Below are positions 44,563 through 54,874 of a stretch of 64,000 nt of DNA, in pieces (position 1 is the first letter of the stretch; the number at the start of each line of letters is the position of its first letter). The stretch spans positions 248,001-312,000 of the forward strand of contig JAJOHG010000005.1 of NCBI GenBank assembly GCA_021029095.1. The letters are read 5' to 3'. The notes under the pieces are model-generated. The model was given only the letters and a program-made list of their open reading frames with translations, was not told where the DNA came from and ran no database searches. Position numbers and translations under genes: made by a program. This stretch comes from Phellopilus nigrolimitatus (lineage: Eukaryota; Basidiomycota; Agaricomycetes; Hymenochaetales; Hymenochaetaceae).

Positions 44563-45318
44563 ACATCGTTGCGAGCAAGGTGTTTCCACCTCACTATAAA
44601 CATGTGGGAACATCGTCATCTGACGGAGAGAGCGATGGCGAGAAGTCAGCGCACGAGAAATGTGGATATCAGGTCGATGTTCGGCCGTCTTAAGCAAAGT
44701 GTTATGGCCATCGGTATAGTTTTTTTCTCCCCTGTTTTTTTGCTCTGCTTTGTTATGCATGTTACTCCTAGTCTTACATATAGGATACGTTTTTCCTTGG
44801 ATATCTTTGCTGTCGATCATGTTTCTGTTATAAAAGAGTTTCTACTATCTTTGTATGTACACATTTGCCTTGTTCCGGTACATGAGTTTGGCGCATTTGA
44901 AGCTCTATTCTGCCACATCACATTCACTAACGATAATCGTAATGTCGATGGTCATTCATTTGATATACTCCTTTCTGAAGCCCAGAATTATTTACTGGAG
45001 TTTAGTGGAGTCCAGCAGGCATTAAAAAAAGTAAGAATTAAGACTTCTAGATAGGCTGAACAGTGATATACGATATGTACTGACTCAGAAAGAAGTCCCA
45101 GAGGGTATCTTGGAAACTTCAGATTATCTGGCAGAAGATAAAAGTATGCATGATCGAGATGAACATGGTAAGTACGATATATTCACTTAAAACCAGATAA
45201 TCTTGACTCTTTTGAATTCATCAAGGTCAACTTGGAGTTTGCTACCTGCTAGTGTACACACGTACGTCTCAATCGCAAAGTCGCATGTTCTAAAATGCAT
45301 CGTCTAGACTCTGCCTGA
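44535..45318 (+). CDS. unrecognised spliced gene downstream of duplicated promoter
   Basis: No known family. Starts MMDSESKKTYIVASKVFPP, with an acidic Ser-rich part (GTSSSDGESDGEK). Middle exons are uncertain between 44690 and 44880. Later exons look coding: FCHITFTNDNRNVDGHSFD, then LLSEAQNYLLEFSGVQQALK, spliced (GTAAGA...CTCAG) to KEVPEGILETSDYLAEDKS, MHDRDEHG, then (GTAAGT...CAAG) GQLGVCYLLVYT and a short last exon ending at TGA 45316-45318. It might continue into the tail-like exons near 45.5-46.0 kb instead. Surroundings (duplication, transposons) suggest a young or lineage-specific gene. Confidence 0.45.
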
Positions 45319-46097
45319 AGACCATAACAGAGAGGAAGGGAAGGAAGCTGAAGGCCGAATGACTCGCTAAAAGGAACGTCGAGCTGTGAGAGTCTACTGA
45401 TAAGGAGCAAGAATACTACGGTAGAAATGCGCGTTGTGAGAAGAGTGTGTATAATACCATAGAATTAGAATATAGGCCGCATTTTGTAGAAGTACAAGAA
45501 ACTCAAAGGTAGTGCAGCAAAGAGAGCAGGCTCAGTATAGATTCGACAGAAATGAAGACTGAAAGCATACATGACAGAGTAGACGCGACAGTGGCAAACA
45601 AGAAAAACTCAAAGAACTCGTCCGTCAGTGCACTGTCTGATCATGTCATAGGTCACTCTTACTTTACATTCCTTGCCATCTCTTCTGGACACCAGACAGG
45701 AGGTTCTAAAGACGACTTTTCACAGCGGGGTAATGGCGAAAAACCCCTGGTCCCAGACTAAGTATTGTAGGCGGATGTGCTTCCTAAATCAAAAATCAAC
45801 AATGATCGACAATGATCGACATGATCGGCGGGTAGTTTAGTAACCGGGAACCTCTCCGGCAACTCAGAATAAAAGCTAGACGCTCAGTTTGTCGAGAGGT
45901 CAGTGCGAAAGCTGGCACGCGACAGGCTTGTCAGTCTTCTTACAGGCGGGTCAGAAAAGTCTTCGCCTTCTCTTAAAAAGGAAGGCAGTTCCCGTCTGCC
46001 TTGCTCAGACAAAAACGGGGCCAACTAATGTTTGATTGTTTATAATCTATGCTCTAGATGCATATTACCGTATAATCATACGATATGTACTTGCTAA
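45319..46097. other. intergenic with two coding-like tail fragments
   Basis: Plus strand. At 45552-45761: MKTESIHDRVDATVANK, then after a likely intron (GTCATAGG...CACCAG) TGGSKDDFSQRGNGEKP. At about 45900-46030: RLVSLLTGGSEKSSPSLKKE, close to the C-terminal TGGSEKSSAPLKKE of the minus-strand gene at 46098. A short tandem repeat, AATGATCGAC in three near copies, lies at 45800-45830. These may be the far 3' exons of the gene at 44535 or remains of a copy of the neighbour. Confidence 0.4.
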
Positions 46098-47399
46098 TTA
46101 GTTTTTGTGAGTTGAGCTGGCAGCATGCCATAGGCGATGGTCAGGGTTAACTCGAACGACGCGGTATCGGTTGCTACGCAGGCTGGAACCATCTTCCTTT
46201 TTCAGGGGGGCCGAAGACTTTTCTGACCCACCTGTACATTTCACCCTAGCGAGACACTGTATAAAACGCTCCTTGTAATCGTAAGGGATGTATCTCAGTG
46301 AGCGTTCCCTAGCAATAAAGTAAGTAGGATGGTTCATGCAGACTGAAAAACGAGATGCGCACATCAGTTCTCGATGCAATTCTTTTACCCCTAATTCAAT
46401 GCTTAGGATCCAACGAGCAGACCATAACATTTCTGCGAACACAGGCCATTCTATAGCATGTGGTGCGTGCTCGAGCAAGTAGAAGGGTATTTTGAGAAAC
46501 GTTGTCGGTAAGAACCGTGTAACACAGCACACACACGATCTCATAGAATATTCTCTAAAATAGCGGACGGCAAGGAAAGAGACATCCTCAGAACTTTGAC
46601 GTACATCAGGACCAGTGAGGGATTTTACGAAATGACTGCAAACTTGCCTTTGTATTGTAGCTTCAAAGGTTTGGAGTATACAAGTAAGGCGCGTCCTCAA
46701 AACTTGGAGCTCGAATCCCGGGAAAGCCATGTGATGTAACCCCACGAGTTCTTTCCCCGACATATTGATATCGGTCTCGACGAGGGATATCAGCGCCTTG
46801 CGACTTGAGGAAAGTAACTGATCGCAGTCTCCCAATTCTGCTTGATGTAACACAAAACCAACCATCTTGGCTGCATCGAGCTCTAGAAGCATCTTTCGAA
46901 TATCGTCGTAAACTGCGAGGTCCAGGATTGCTTTGAGTGCGAGCTCTTGGTTCGATGCATATTGACTCCTGTACAAAAACAAAACAAGATTAGCACTTAT
47001 AAGTTTATGATAAGAAAATCAGATACGAGCACACCTAACATATTTCAAAAGCTTTTTCACATCATTCCGGCTCTTTCTATACTCTACAGTTCCTTGGATA
47101 GGTATTCGTTGTGCGCGTGTGGTGTAGTAGCGTTTATAACATAGCATTCTTAAGCGCTTCCTGGCCGCTTCCGGCCCGTACCCATGCTTCTCCATGAACC
47201 GGCTCGCTGCTGCCTCCAGGCGTCGCCCGAGAAACATGAAGAGCTTTCCGAGCGTGCGCCCCGCCCCCGGGAGATTGTCAGCAGTCGCGCTAGAGCTGAT
47301 GGACGACTCGGACAACATGGCTTCCACCTGGTTATGGATCTCATTCAGTTCGTCGTCAAGGGTATTTCGTGCTCGCTGTTGCCAATTGAAGTCTGACAT
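46098..47399 (-). CDS. unrecognised two-exon protein, possible ARM-like helical repeats
   Basis: Exon 1 47399 to about 47034: MSDFNWQQRARNTLDDELNE, a GAGRTLGKLFMFLGRRLEAA helix, ARKRLRMLCYKRYY, KSRNDVKKLLKYVR. The intron GTGTGC...TTGTACAG joins RSQYASNQELALKAILDLAV, YDDIRKMLLELDAAKMVGF, then RKALISLVETDINMSGKEL, ending with TGGSEKSSAPLKKEDGSS and a basic tail. The phrase NQELALKAILDLAVYDDIR looks like an armadillo-type helix pair, but I cannot name a family. About 410 residues. Tail shares sequence with a plus-strand fragment just downstream. Confidence 0.6.
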
Positions 47400-48210
47400 T
47401 TTGCGAGATCACACGTGCTGAGCGATAGCCTGGGGAAGAAAGTAAGCGGAGGATCGGGCGAGGGACCAAGAGAAATCATACCGGCCTAAACCTGGGCGAC
47501 GAGGCTGAGGTGGGGGATCGAGTAGAGAAGGAAAAAAATGAACAAAAGACTTTGATTGAACGGGACCGCATTGCTTTTCTCGTGGGATACGTGTGTTGAA
47601 TGCACAAGGTGCATTTATAAACTTGGAAATTGCCTTTAAATGGACCTCGGGACAACGTACTTTCGCAAGGGCCAAGCGAGGGAGTTCGAAGTCGAAGTAG
47701 ATAAATTCTGGTCACCGGTTCGTGTCGACAGCAGATTTTCCACAATTATCCAATATGAATGAGACCGCTTGCAAGTTCTTCATTACTCGAGTGTGTTGCA
47801 CAAACCTCTGGAAGGTATTATCTATCCAGATTCTGCGAGCATAGTCTTTTCGGTGTTTAACAAGTGACTTTGGAGGTCGATGTTTTCCGGCTTTCATATA
47901 ACGCCCGACGCTGCTTTTCGATAAAACCATCAACGTGCGACGCATCTTCATGAGCCCAGAAGAACCTAGGATCCAGTGCGAACAGCATTGAACCCCATCG
48001 ACCATATGGATAAGGAAGGTTTAGGTATGAAATGTGCGTTCGCCAACGCACACTACATCGCTCAAGCGGGTGGACTCTCGTAATAGAGCTTCGGATACAC
48101 GGGCTGTTTTCGGTCTGATGCTTGCACTGTGGCGGAAAGGCAAACAGCCCTATCGGCCGACAGCGAAAGGCCTGAGGTTCCGTTTCGCCGTTATCATCGT
48201 CTGCGTTTTA
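47400..48210. other. intergenic with possible gene remnant
   Basis: Minus-strand frames at 47857-48051 (YPYGRWGSMLFALDPRFFW, HVDGFIEKQRRALYE) and 47712-48005 overlap and look partly coding but have no start or known motif. Probably the remains of a gene upstream of the fold-back element. The promoter of the gene ending at 46098 lies at the left. Confidence 0.35.
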
Positions 48211-48657
48211 CAGGGTATCCGGAAAAGCTTGTCAGTTTATGATTTCGTTTTCTTTTTTTGTACGGTTTTCCCAAAGAGGAACTCCTTACCCAAAGTAGCA
48301 ATCCTTACCTAAAGTGGAATTCCTTACTGAATGCGGACACCGCCCTAAACGGGGATGATCAGCGCATGTACGGTCAGCCGTGTCGTGAGGAGGGTGGAAT
48401 CTGGCTTTATGATAATGGCTATGTCTCTAATGATATCTATACGATTCTTGAGCTAGCAAGTAAAACGACACGACACGACGAGCACGCGCAATGTCGACGA
48501 CAGGCCGATCATCGCCCGTTTAGGGCGGTGTCCGCATTCAGTAAGGAATTCCATTTTGGGTAAGAATTGCTACTTTGGGTAAAGAGTTCCTCATTGGGAA
48601 AACCGTACAAAAAACGAAAACAAAATCACACACTGACAAGCTTTTCCGGATACCCTG
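48211..48657. mobile_element. fold-back MITE with about 150-bp terminal inverted repeats, TA duplication
   Basis: 447 bases starting CAGGGTATCCGG and ending CCGGATACCCTG, flanked by TA on both sides. The left arm (48211 to about 48365) and right arm (about 48503-48657) are inverse copies with about a dozen differences, ending at CACCGCCCTAAACGGG and GATGATC. The middle of about 137 bases has no transposase. TA duplication and CAGGG ends suit a Tc1/mariner-type non-autonomous element. Confidence 0.92.
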
Positions 48658-48693
48658 TAATAAACAACTGAAGTAGATCAAAATATCGAGAAG

Positions 48694-49478
48694 ATGACCG
48701 TCGTCCGCCTGCTTGTCATCAACCCGAACTCGTCGAAGAGTATCACAGACGGGCTGCAGGAGTCTCTCGACCCATGCACCCCTCCCGGCGCACAGCTCGC
48801 TTACTTCACTGCGCCTTCGCATGCGCCGGCAGCGATCAGTAATGTTATCACAGCAAACCAGACGGCCACCGCGTGCTATGAGTCGTTAGTAGATACCAAA
48901 GCCATCGATGAATATGACGGCTTCCTGGTATCCTGTTGTGAGTGCACACATGTATATTGATGTAATAGTTGCCTGCGCTGACCAGCTGCACAATTACCGC
49001 GCTAGTCTCCGATCACCCGCTGGTCCACATGCTGCGGGAGCATCTCGCGTCGATCAAATCGTCTAAGCCCGCTATCGGGATCTTTGAGGCAGGTGTCGTG
49101 CACGCCATGCTTGTCGGGCGTCGCTTCGGGGTCGTATCAACTGGGACGGGCATGAAGAACACGCTCATAGCCGGCATGCGTGCATTCATGGGTGCCAACT
49201 CCGAGCGCTTCGCGGGAGTCGTCACCAGCGGCCTCGGTGTCGTCGAGCTGCGCGAGGGCGATCGAAGCAGGGTCGAGGCGCTGATGAAGAGCACATCAGC
49301 GAAGGCGGCAGGAAATGGCGCAGATGTCCTGATTCTTGGGTGTGCTGGAATGGCGGGAATGGAAGAATTGGTGAAAGAGGGCGTTAGAGAAGCAACTTTG
49401 GGAGAAGTGCAGGTTGTTGACGGAGCAAAAGCTGGTGTTGAGATCCTGGCTGGTCTGGCGAGAATTGGACGATCGTGA
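48694..49478 (+). CDS. Asp/Glu (hydantoin) racemase family protein, Dcg1-like
   Basis: Small racemase-fold enzyme; related yeast Dcg1 lies in allantoin metabolism. Starts MTVVRLLVINPNSSKSITDG (typical NPN start), then AQLAYFTAPSHAPAAI, first catalytic Cys in DGFLVSCFSDHPL across an intron (GTGAGT...CGCTAG, about 48940-49005), IGIFEAGVVHAML, GVVSTGTGMKN, and second catalytic Cys in DVLILGCAGMAGM. Length about 240 residues, normal. Start 48694 is only 36 bases after the fold-back MITE, so the MITE arm makes up most of the near promoter. Substrate (hydantoin versus amino acid) is not decidable. Confidence 0.9.
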
Positions 49479-49655
49479 ACATCCAAGGCATCTGTTTTCG
49501 CATCCTTGACATTTCGTAAATATGTTGCTACCAAAACGCGAAGTAAGCGACAATTTGAAAAGACCTCTGACGATGCGACTCGAAAGATACATCGCGCGAC
49601 GCCCACGGGACGGACAACGGGTACAATATACTACATATGGATGTACACCTCCGCT
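49479..49655. other. 3' flank of racemase gene
   Basis: Short 3' region leading into the duplicated block; no feature seen. Confidence 0.4.
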
Positions 49656-50033
49656 AGTTCTTTAGACACCCGCTTCTTTCTCAATCTCTCTGTGAAATTT
49701 TATATGCATGTTCAGCCAAGGCTTTCTACCTCTGTATATATCTCGAAAAGAAAATAATCGTCGATTCTTGAGAGCAGAAAATGTCCCAAAGTTGACATTT
49801 CTTTAACATGATGCGATCAAAATCATTGACATTACTGACTGTTCTAAAAATTGCATGGAAATATGCAGCATAGGAAGCACTTCATTTGTCCCTTTGAGTT
49901 TAGTTATGAGTGGAGAACACAGAGCAGGGACGCGCGCCGTCAGTGGAATCCACCTGTCTACGCGGTGTGAAATCTAAATACATGTACTATTTTGGCGAAA
50001 CCGTTTATAGCAATGACAGCCACTGTAGCTTTA

Positions 50034-51262
50034 CCGTCATGGACCGGTCCTTGCACCACCACCACTCCTTGCACCACCCTATTTAATTTGACTCGACAAC
50101 ACTTTCCCCAGCTCAAATTAGTGCACAAAACTCTTCTTCTAGTTCAAATACACTACCAGAAAAAAACTCGGTGTAAAATGGTCTACATTTAATGAAGTTA
50201 TGGATGAAATGAGCGTGAGAATGTACTAGAACTGAGTGGTTCAAAATGGTTTTGGCCTTATGCACTCATAAAACCCCCATTTATGCTCAAAAAAAATTGT
50301 AATTACTATTAATACAATATTATGAGTATTAATGCAAGATTTCAGATAAGATGGATAAGCATACAGTTGTGTAGAAATTCAGGAAAGTTGTATGTGGCGC
50401 TTTCTGCAAGTTTGACACATTACACATCTGTCACAGTTTTTATGTCACAGTCTTTCCGTCTCAATTGCTCACTTCTGCCACACAATTCATACAAGTAGAA
50501 TACACTGTATAACACTCATGATGGTAGTAGATACTAGAATATTTGAAGTCATGCTATGCCAAAAAATTACTAAGATGTTTTCTAAATTATTACATATGAA
50601 AAGGTATATAAAAACCTCTAATGGAGCAAGCCTGAAAGGGGGCCCTTGGTGCCTATTCCCAAGCCAAAGCTCCCAAAAGATATTGAGGATGATCTGAAAG
50701 CAATTGACATTGAAAGTGTCAGCGGGGATGAGAGCAGCGGCTCAAATGAGTCAAATCCCGAGTGAAGACGAGCGTGGGAAAGGTGTGGTGCAAGGAGTGG
50801 TGATGTGCTGTTTCGGAGTCAAACTGTATGCACTTCATAACTCCTTTTTTCCTTGCTCTTTTCACTCGAAAATTTGTGCAGATAGGCCTGAGTACACACG
50901 GATGTAGAAAGTCGTGGTGATCGACATGGACATCCAAAAAAGGAAAAATACCCCTAGACCTGTTTTGCCTTACATTTTCTTTGAGGCAGCCCGGAGAAGA
51001 ATGTATACTGTCAACGGGACACTTTTTTGTGTGAATCAGGTCGAGTTCCAGGCATTGAAGGTAGGATGTGTAGGGTTTCAACGGTTATCCACGGTGATGT
51101 GAATCTACTTCCTGATTTGGAAGTAAATGTCGATCACCACGATTTTCTACATCCGTGTGTAGTATAGCTTTATAATGGTATTTTTTGTTTGAAAATTTTT
51201 GAAGAAACAGATGTGTAAAAAGTGAAATCAAATGTGCTGGTTCAAGGACCGGTCCATGACGG
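50034..51262. mobile_element. 1.2-kb TIR element with TA target duplication
   Basis: 1229 bases. Ends CCGTCATGGACCGGTCCTTG and its inverse match exactly for 20 bases and continue with two mismatches to about 27. TA flanks both ends (50032-50033, 51263-51264), and the empty site is preserved as TTTACTAACAAT in copy A. Inside is AT-rich DNA with no full transposase; a short coding-like piece PIPKPKLPKDIEDDLKAIDI lies near 50655-50715. Non-autonomous or decayed Tc1/mariner-like. Confidence 0.9.
50895..51159. mobile_element. nested MITE inside the 1.2-kb element
   Basis: 265 bases with inverted ends CACACGGATGTAGAAA and onward, matching for about 33 bases with one mismatch and weakly for 12 more, flanked by TA (50893-50894, 51160-51161). 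Could also be a structural stem of the host element, but the TA flanks favour a separate insertion. Confidence 0.7.
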
Positions 51263-51309
51263 TACTATGTAACAATGTAATGGATTCAGAACGCAAAAAA
51301 TCATCTAAT

Positions 51310-51405
51310 GCCCCATGGCTCAGTTGGTTAGAGCGTGTGACTGTTATATTTCCATTTGAGTGGTAGCATAATCACAAGGTCCTGAGTTCAAGCCTCAGTG
51401 GGGCA
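51310..51405 (+). tRNA. tRNA-Asn (GTT) with a 24-nt intron
   Basis: Acceptor GCCCCAT pairs with GTGGGGC. Anticodon stem TGTGA/TCACA; loop CTGTTA then an intron (about 51347-51370) then A. Anticodon GTT. T arm CTGAG-TTCAAGC-CTCAG. The body agrees with fungal tRNA-Asn. The duplicated block ends eleven bases upstream. Confidence 0.9.
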
Positions 51406-51677
51406 GTAGTTCTTTTAAATACTTCTCCCCTCCTTTTATCATCGAAACATGTCTGTCTCTTTCTTTTGTTCGCGCTAGAAGCCTTATATGTATTTTCTAT
51501 GTGCACCTTTTATCCAATCTAACATGACAATGTAATGTACAAACGCCTTGCTTCCTTTTCCGGTATACTGTCTTTTAATTGTCTACCAGCCTCGTTTACT
51601 CAAACGTCCACCCTTCACGTTGTCATCACTGTTGTCGAATGTAGGTCAGAGGAGGGAAGGAAAGCCTTGTAAACAAC

Positions 51678-53185
51678 TCACATGGTCAAACCAACCATAG
51701 CTTCACCCAAATCTTCAGAGACCTGGAGGGAGAATGTGAATCATGAACTTGTTCAACATGGAAGTCGCTTACCTCGGCCAGCAGCTTGGGATTGTTGTAG
51801 TGCGTTACCTTGAAGAATGTGTTACCACGAGGAACTGAAAATATCTGCAATCAAGAGGGGAGAAATGACATACTGATTGAACAATAGCGCGAGCGCGCTT
51901 CGCAGGATCACCAGACTATTCGAGTTTTAAGGAGAAGCTGAAGTGATTATTACAACAGATGGCTTACGTTGAATATTCCAGAACCAACAAAGACTAACGA
52001 TGTTACTTGAGCGTCGGGTAAAAGAGGATTGATTGTATCACTCACCTCCATCACATCCAAGCTGCATCATGAGAGCAGCGTCGGCTGCAAGAACAAGAAT
52101 TCAATGACGTCTCTACATAAAGCGGCACTAGCACATACCTGGCGTCGCGATACCACCAGCGGCAAAGCTGACGACGGGCAGGCGTTTCAGCCGAGCAACT
52201 TCTTTAAGGAGGTGGAACGGCGCCGAAAGCTCCTTCGCAAATGCATACAGCTCCTCGTCGTTCATGGCACTTGCCCTTCGTATATCGGCTGAAACAGCCC
52301 GCTGGTGCCTAACGGCCTCTACAATATTTCCTGTACCTGCCTCCCCCTTCGTGCGAATGAATGCTGCACCCTCAGAGATGCGCCGCAGAGCCTCGCCGAG
52401 GTTTTTGGCCCCGCATACAAAGGGTACCTTGAACGTGTGTTTGTTTATGTGGTGCTGTTCGTCGGCCGGGGTCAGCACTTCCGATTCATCAATGTAGTCC
52501 ACGCCAACGGCTTGGATAATCTATGGAAACGGTATCAGCTAGAATTGTATACCATTGTATCAGAATGCTTGAGCACAAACCTGTGCCTCGACGAAATGAC
52601 CTATGCGGACTTTCGCCATTACGGGTATTGTAACAGCGTCAATAATGTCTTTGATCATTTTCGGATCACTCTGCAGATTGTAAGCTAAAAATGCCCAAGG
52701 GAGTACACAATCTCAACGCACCATACGGGCAACGCCTCCTTCCTTCCTTATGTCTGCTGGGACTCGCTCCAGGGCCATGACGGCACATGCACCCGCTTCC
52801 TCTGCTAAGCGAGCCTTCATACACTTCAACAATCTGTATATAGAAATATGCACACATTCCACATACCTGCTCAACGTTGGTGACATCCATGATGACTCCA
52901 CCCTTCAAATGACTCGTCAAGTAAATCCACGACAGACATTGCACGAGATGAATTCGTTACCTTCAACATCTGCGCCAGACCAGATTTGACCTATTTTGCG
53001 CTAGCATAAGTACCACACGCACAATTTTCAACGAGGCACCTCGCGCTCACCCCAAAGGTGCCCAGGTTGTTTCCTCCGGCGCTAGTTGCCGAGCGAGTAG
53101 GTGCATTTGCGTGCGCCACGCCGGTTCCCCCGCCAGTCTGAGAGGCGGGCGTTGAAGCTCCTGAGGGAGCATTTAAGTTACTCAT
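51678..53185 (-). CDS. PDX1: pyridoxal 5'-phosphate synthase PDX1 (Snz family)
   Basis: Synthase subunit that makes PLP from ribose 5-phosphate, glyceraldehyde 3-phosphate and ammonia (from Pdx2/Sno). N terminus [18 protein letters not shown] is disordered; then [157 protein letters not shown], ending EAMVGLTM. The phosphate loop and the active-site Lys in VMAKVRIGH are present. Start 53185, stop 51678-51680; intron-rich. Divergent from CBP3. Confidence 0.96.
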
Positions 53186-53413
53186 AATAAAGTTGTAGAC
53201 AGTATAGTGTGAGTGTGAGTCAGAAACGGAAGAAAAGCGGGAGAGGGAGAAAGAGAATTTGCGTGTATGCACACTTCCAGATTCCGTGTTCTACTTACGT
53301 GATGTTTATGTCCTTCCACGTGCCCGCGTCCCGCACGCGCCTAATTTTTTGGGATTTGCGTCGTTTGTGCGCCGCCGCCGTGTTCTTCGCCAGCACGCTG
53401 CCCGCCGCCGACA
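53186..53413. promoter_or_regulatory. divergent promoter PDX1 / CBP3
   Basis: 228 bases between opposed start codons; contains TTACGTGATG near 53297. No further sign seen. Confidence 0.4.
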
Positions 53414-54555
53414 ATGTTGAGCGCAACGCGGAGGTCTGTGCTATCCAAAAACCTGCGCTACTCTGCCCTCGCGTCGACTTCGAAAAGAGCATACAGCGCG
53501 AAGCAGCCCTCTCCTCAACCAGAAGAAAAATCCTCCGGTGCCTCGGAAAAAGCTTACGAATATAAGAAACCGACGCCGCCGCCAGAAACATGGCTAGCTC
53601 AGTATCTCAGGCGCTCACCGAGAGCTCTCAATGTCTTTCAGTCGGTTACCGGCGCGCTGGGTATGGGCAATCCCAGGCAGGTCGCTGGGCGAATATCCTT
53701 CCACTATTACCAGAACGCTTGTGCGGTCAGAGAAGTCGAGGAGCGAGACTTCTGGCATCAAGGTACGTCTACGAGGGATGTGTGACTATAGAAAACCAGC
53801 TTATGAGGGACACAAGAATGCCGCCTTCCGCCGACATTCCAGACGTGGTTCACTGTAACTAATCTCCATGTCTGGCTGCTCACTGTCCGCTTCCGCGCAT
53901 TACCCTCTCCCTACGGAGAGAACTTTGTTCAGGGTACGCGTTGCTTATATCTTACCGCTATCGCACCGTCTCAAGGAAGTTACTAGGTCTCGTCGACCAT
54001 TTCTTCCTCGACGTCGAGGACCGCATCCGCCAGGCGCTCTCGCAAAAGGCGCCCGAACGACTCGTCTCGCGGCAAATGAAGATCCTGCGCGAGCAATGGG
54101 CGGGACTCAACCTCGCGCTCGACTACGCGCTGGGCCTCTCGTCGCCGTACGCAGCGTCCGTGTCCGCGCTAAAAAGCGGCGACGGCGACGCGGAGATGGC
54201 CGCCGCAGTTTGGCGCAACTTCCTCGGCGCGCGCGGCGCGAACGGGATTGACGACCCAGGACCGGGGCGCGTGCGCCACGCGGTGAACATCTCGGGCGAG
54301 TATGGGAAGGAGAAGCTCTCGAAGGAGAGGCCGGAGGACAGCCTGCGAAAGCTTGAGGAGACGGACGACGGCTCTGGCGTGTACGATTTCGTCGGCAAGG
54401 ACGTCCGGCTCTATGTGCGCTATCCAGAGCTGATGTACACGCTCGTAAAGTACATCCGCAAGGAACTTGTACGGCTGGAGAGTATTTCTGATGCTCAGAT
54501 CATGAAGGGAGAAGGTGTTGGGAAGTTTGGGAAGGTCGCTGACAGCAATGTTTAG
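53414..54555 (+). CDS. CBP3: ubiquinol-cytochrome c chaperone Cbp3 (UQCC1)
   Basis: Mitochondrial protein that binds the ribosome tunnel and newly made cytochrome b for complex III assembly. Starts MLSATRRSVLSKNLRYSALA, a mitochondrial presequence. Family region: VFQSVTGALGMGNPRQVAGR joined by introns to CRLPPTFQTWFTVTNLHVWL, LLTVRFRALPSPYGENFVQG, LVDHFFLDVEDRIR, REQWAGLNLALDYALG. Introns: about 53764-53817 (GTACGT...CACAAG) and 53935-53988 (GTACGC...TTACTAG). Stop 54553-54555. The C-terminal half (AVWRNFLGARGANGIDDPGP, YVRYPELMYTLVKYIRKELV) is as in other basidiomycetes. Confidence 0.93.
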
Positions 54556-54874
54556 TTTCTGTTTTATATTTTATTCTTGCTTTTATATTATAAATCCACA
54601 ACTCTGTCATCGAAACAAAAATCGACATAATATTGATACCCATGTATGGGGTCAATCTGTTCATATCCTTTGGACGTCTAGACGTAATGTACACAAAATT
54701 TTCATAGCAAATGTGAGTGTGTTCAAAGCAATCAATGACGAGAGAAGAAAATGGAGAGAAGAAACGTTCATTGGGGAATGGATGATAAGCAAACAAATAG
54801 TATTTAAAAGGAAAAAAAGGAGCACACACAGGTAAAGCAAGAACAGAAAAAAAAAAAAAAAAAAACCAACAAAT
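54556..54874. other. convergent 3' intergenic region
   Basis: 319 bases including a 20-base A run near 54846-54865. Nothing else recognised. Confidence 0.5.

Larger units (their letters stand above)
49656..51298 (+). repeat. duplicated gene 5' region, copy B, split by a transposon
   Basis: Matches copy A (44131-44562) in 49656-50033, then is broken by the element 50034-51262 and resumes at 51263 with CTATGTAACAATGTAATGGATTCAGAA. After about nine codons the coding match stops, eleven bases before tRNA-Asn. So only the promoter and first codons of the gene were copied or survive. Confidence 0.85.
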
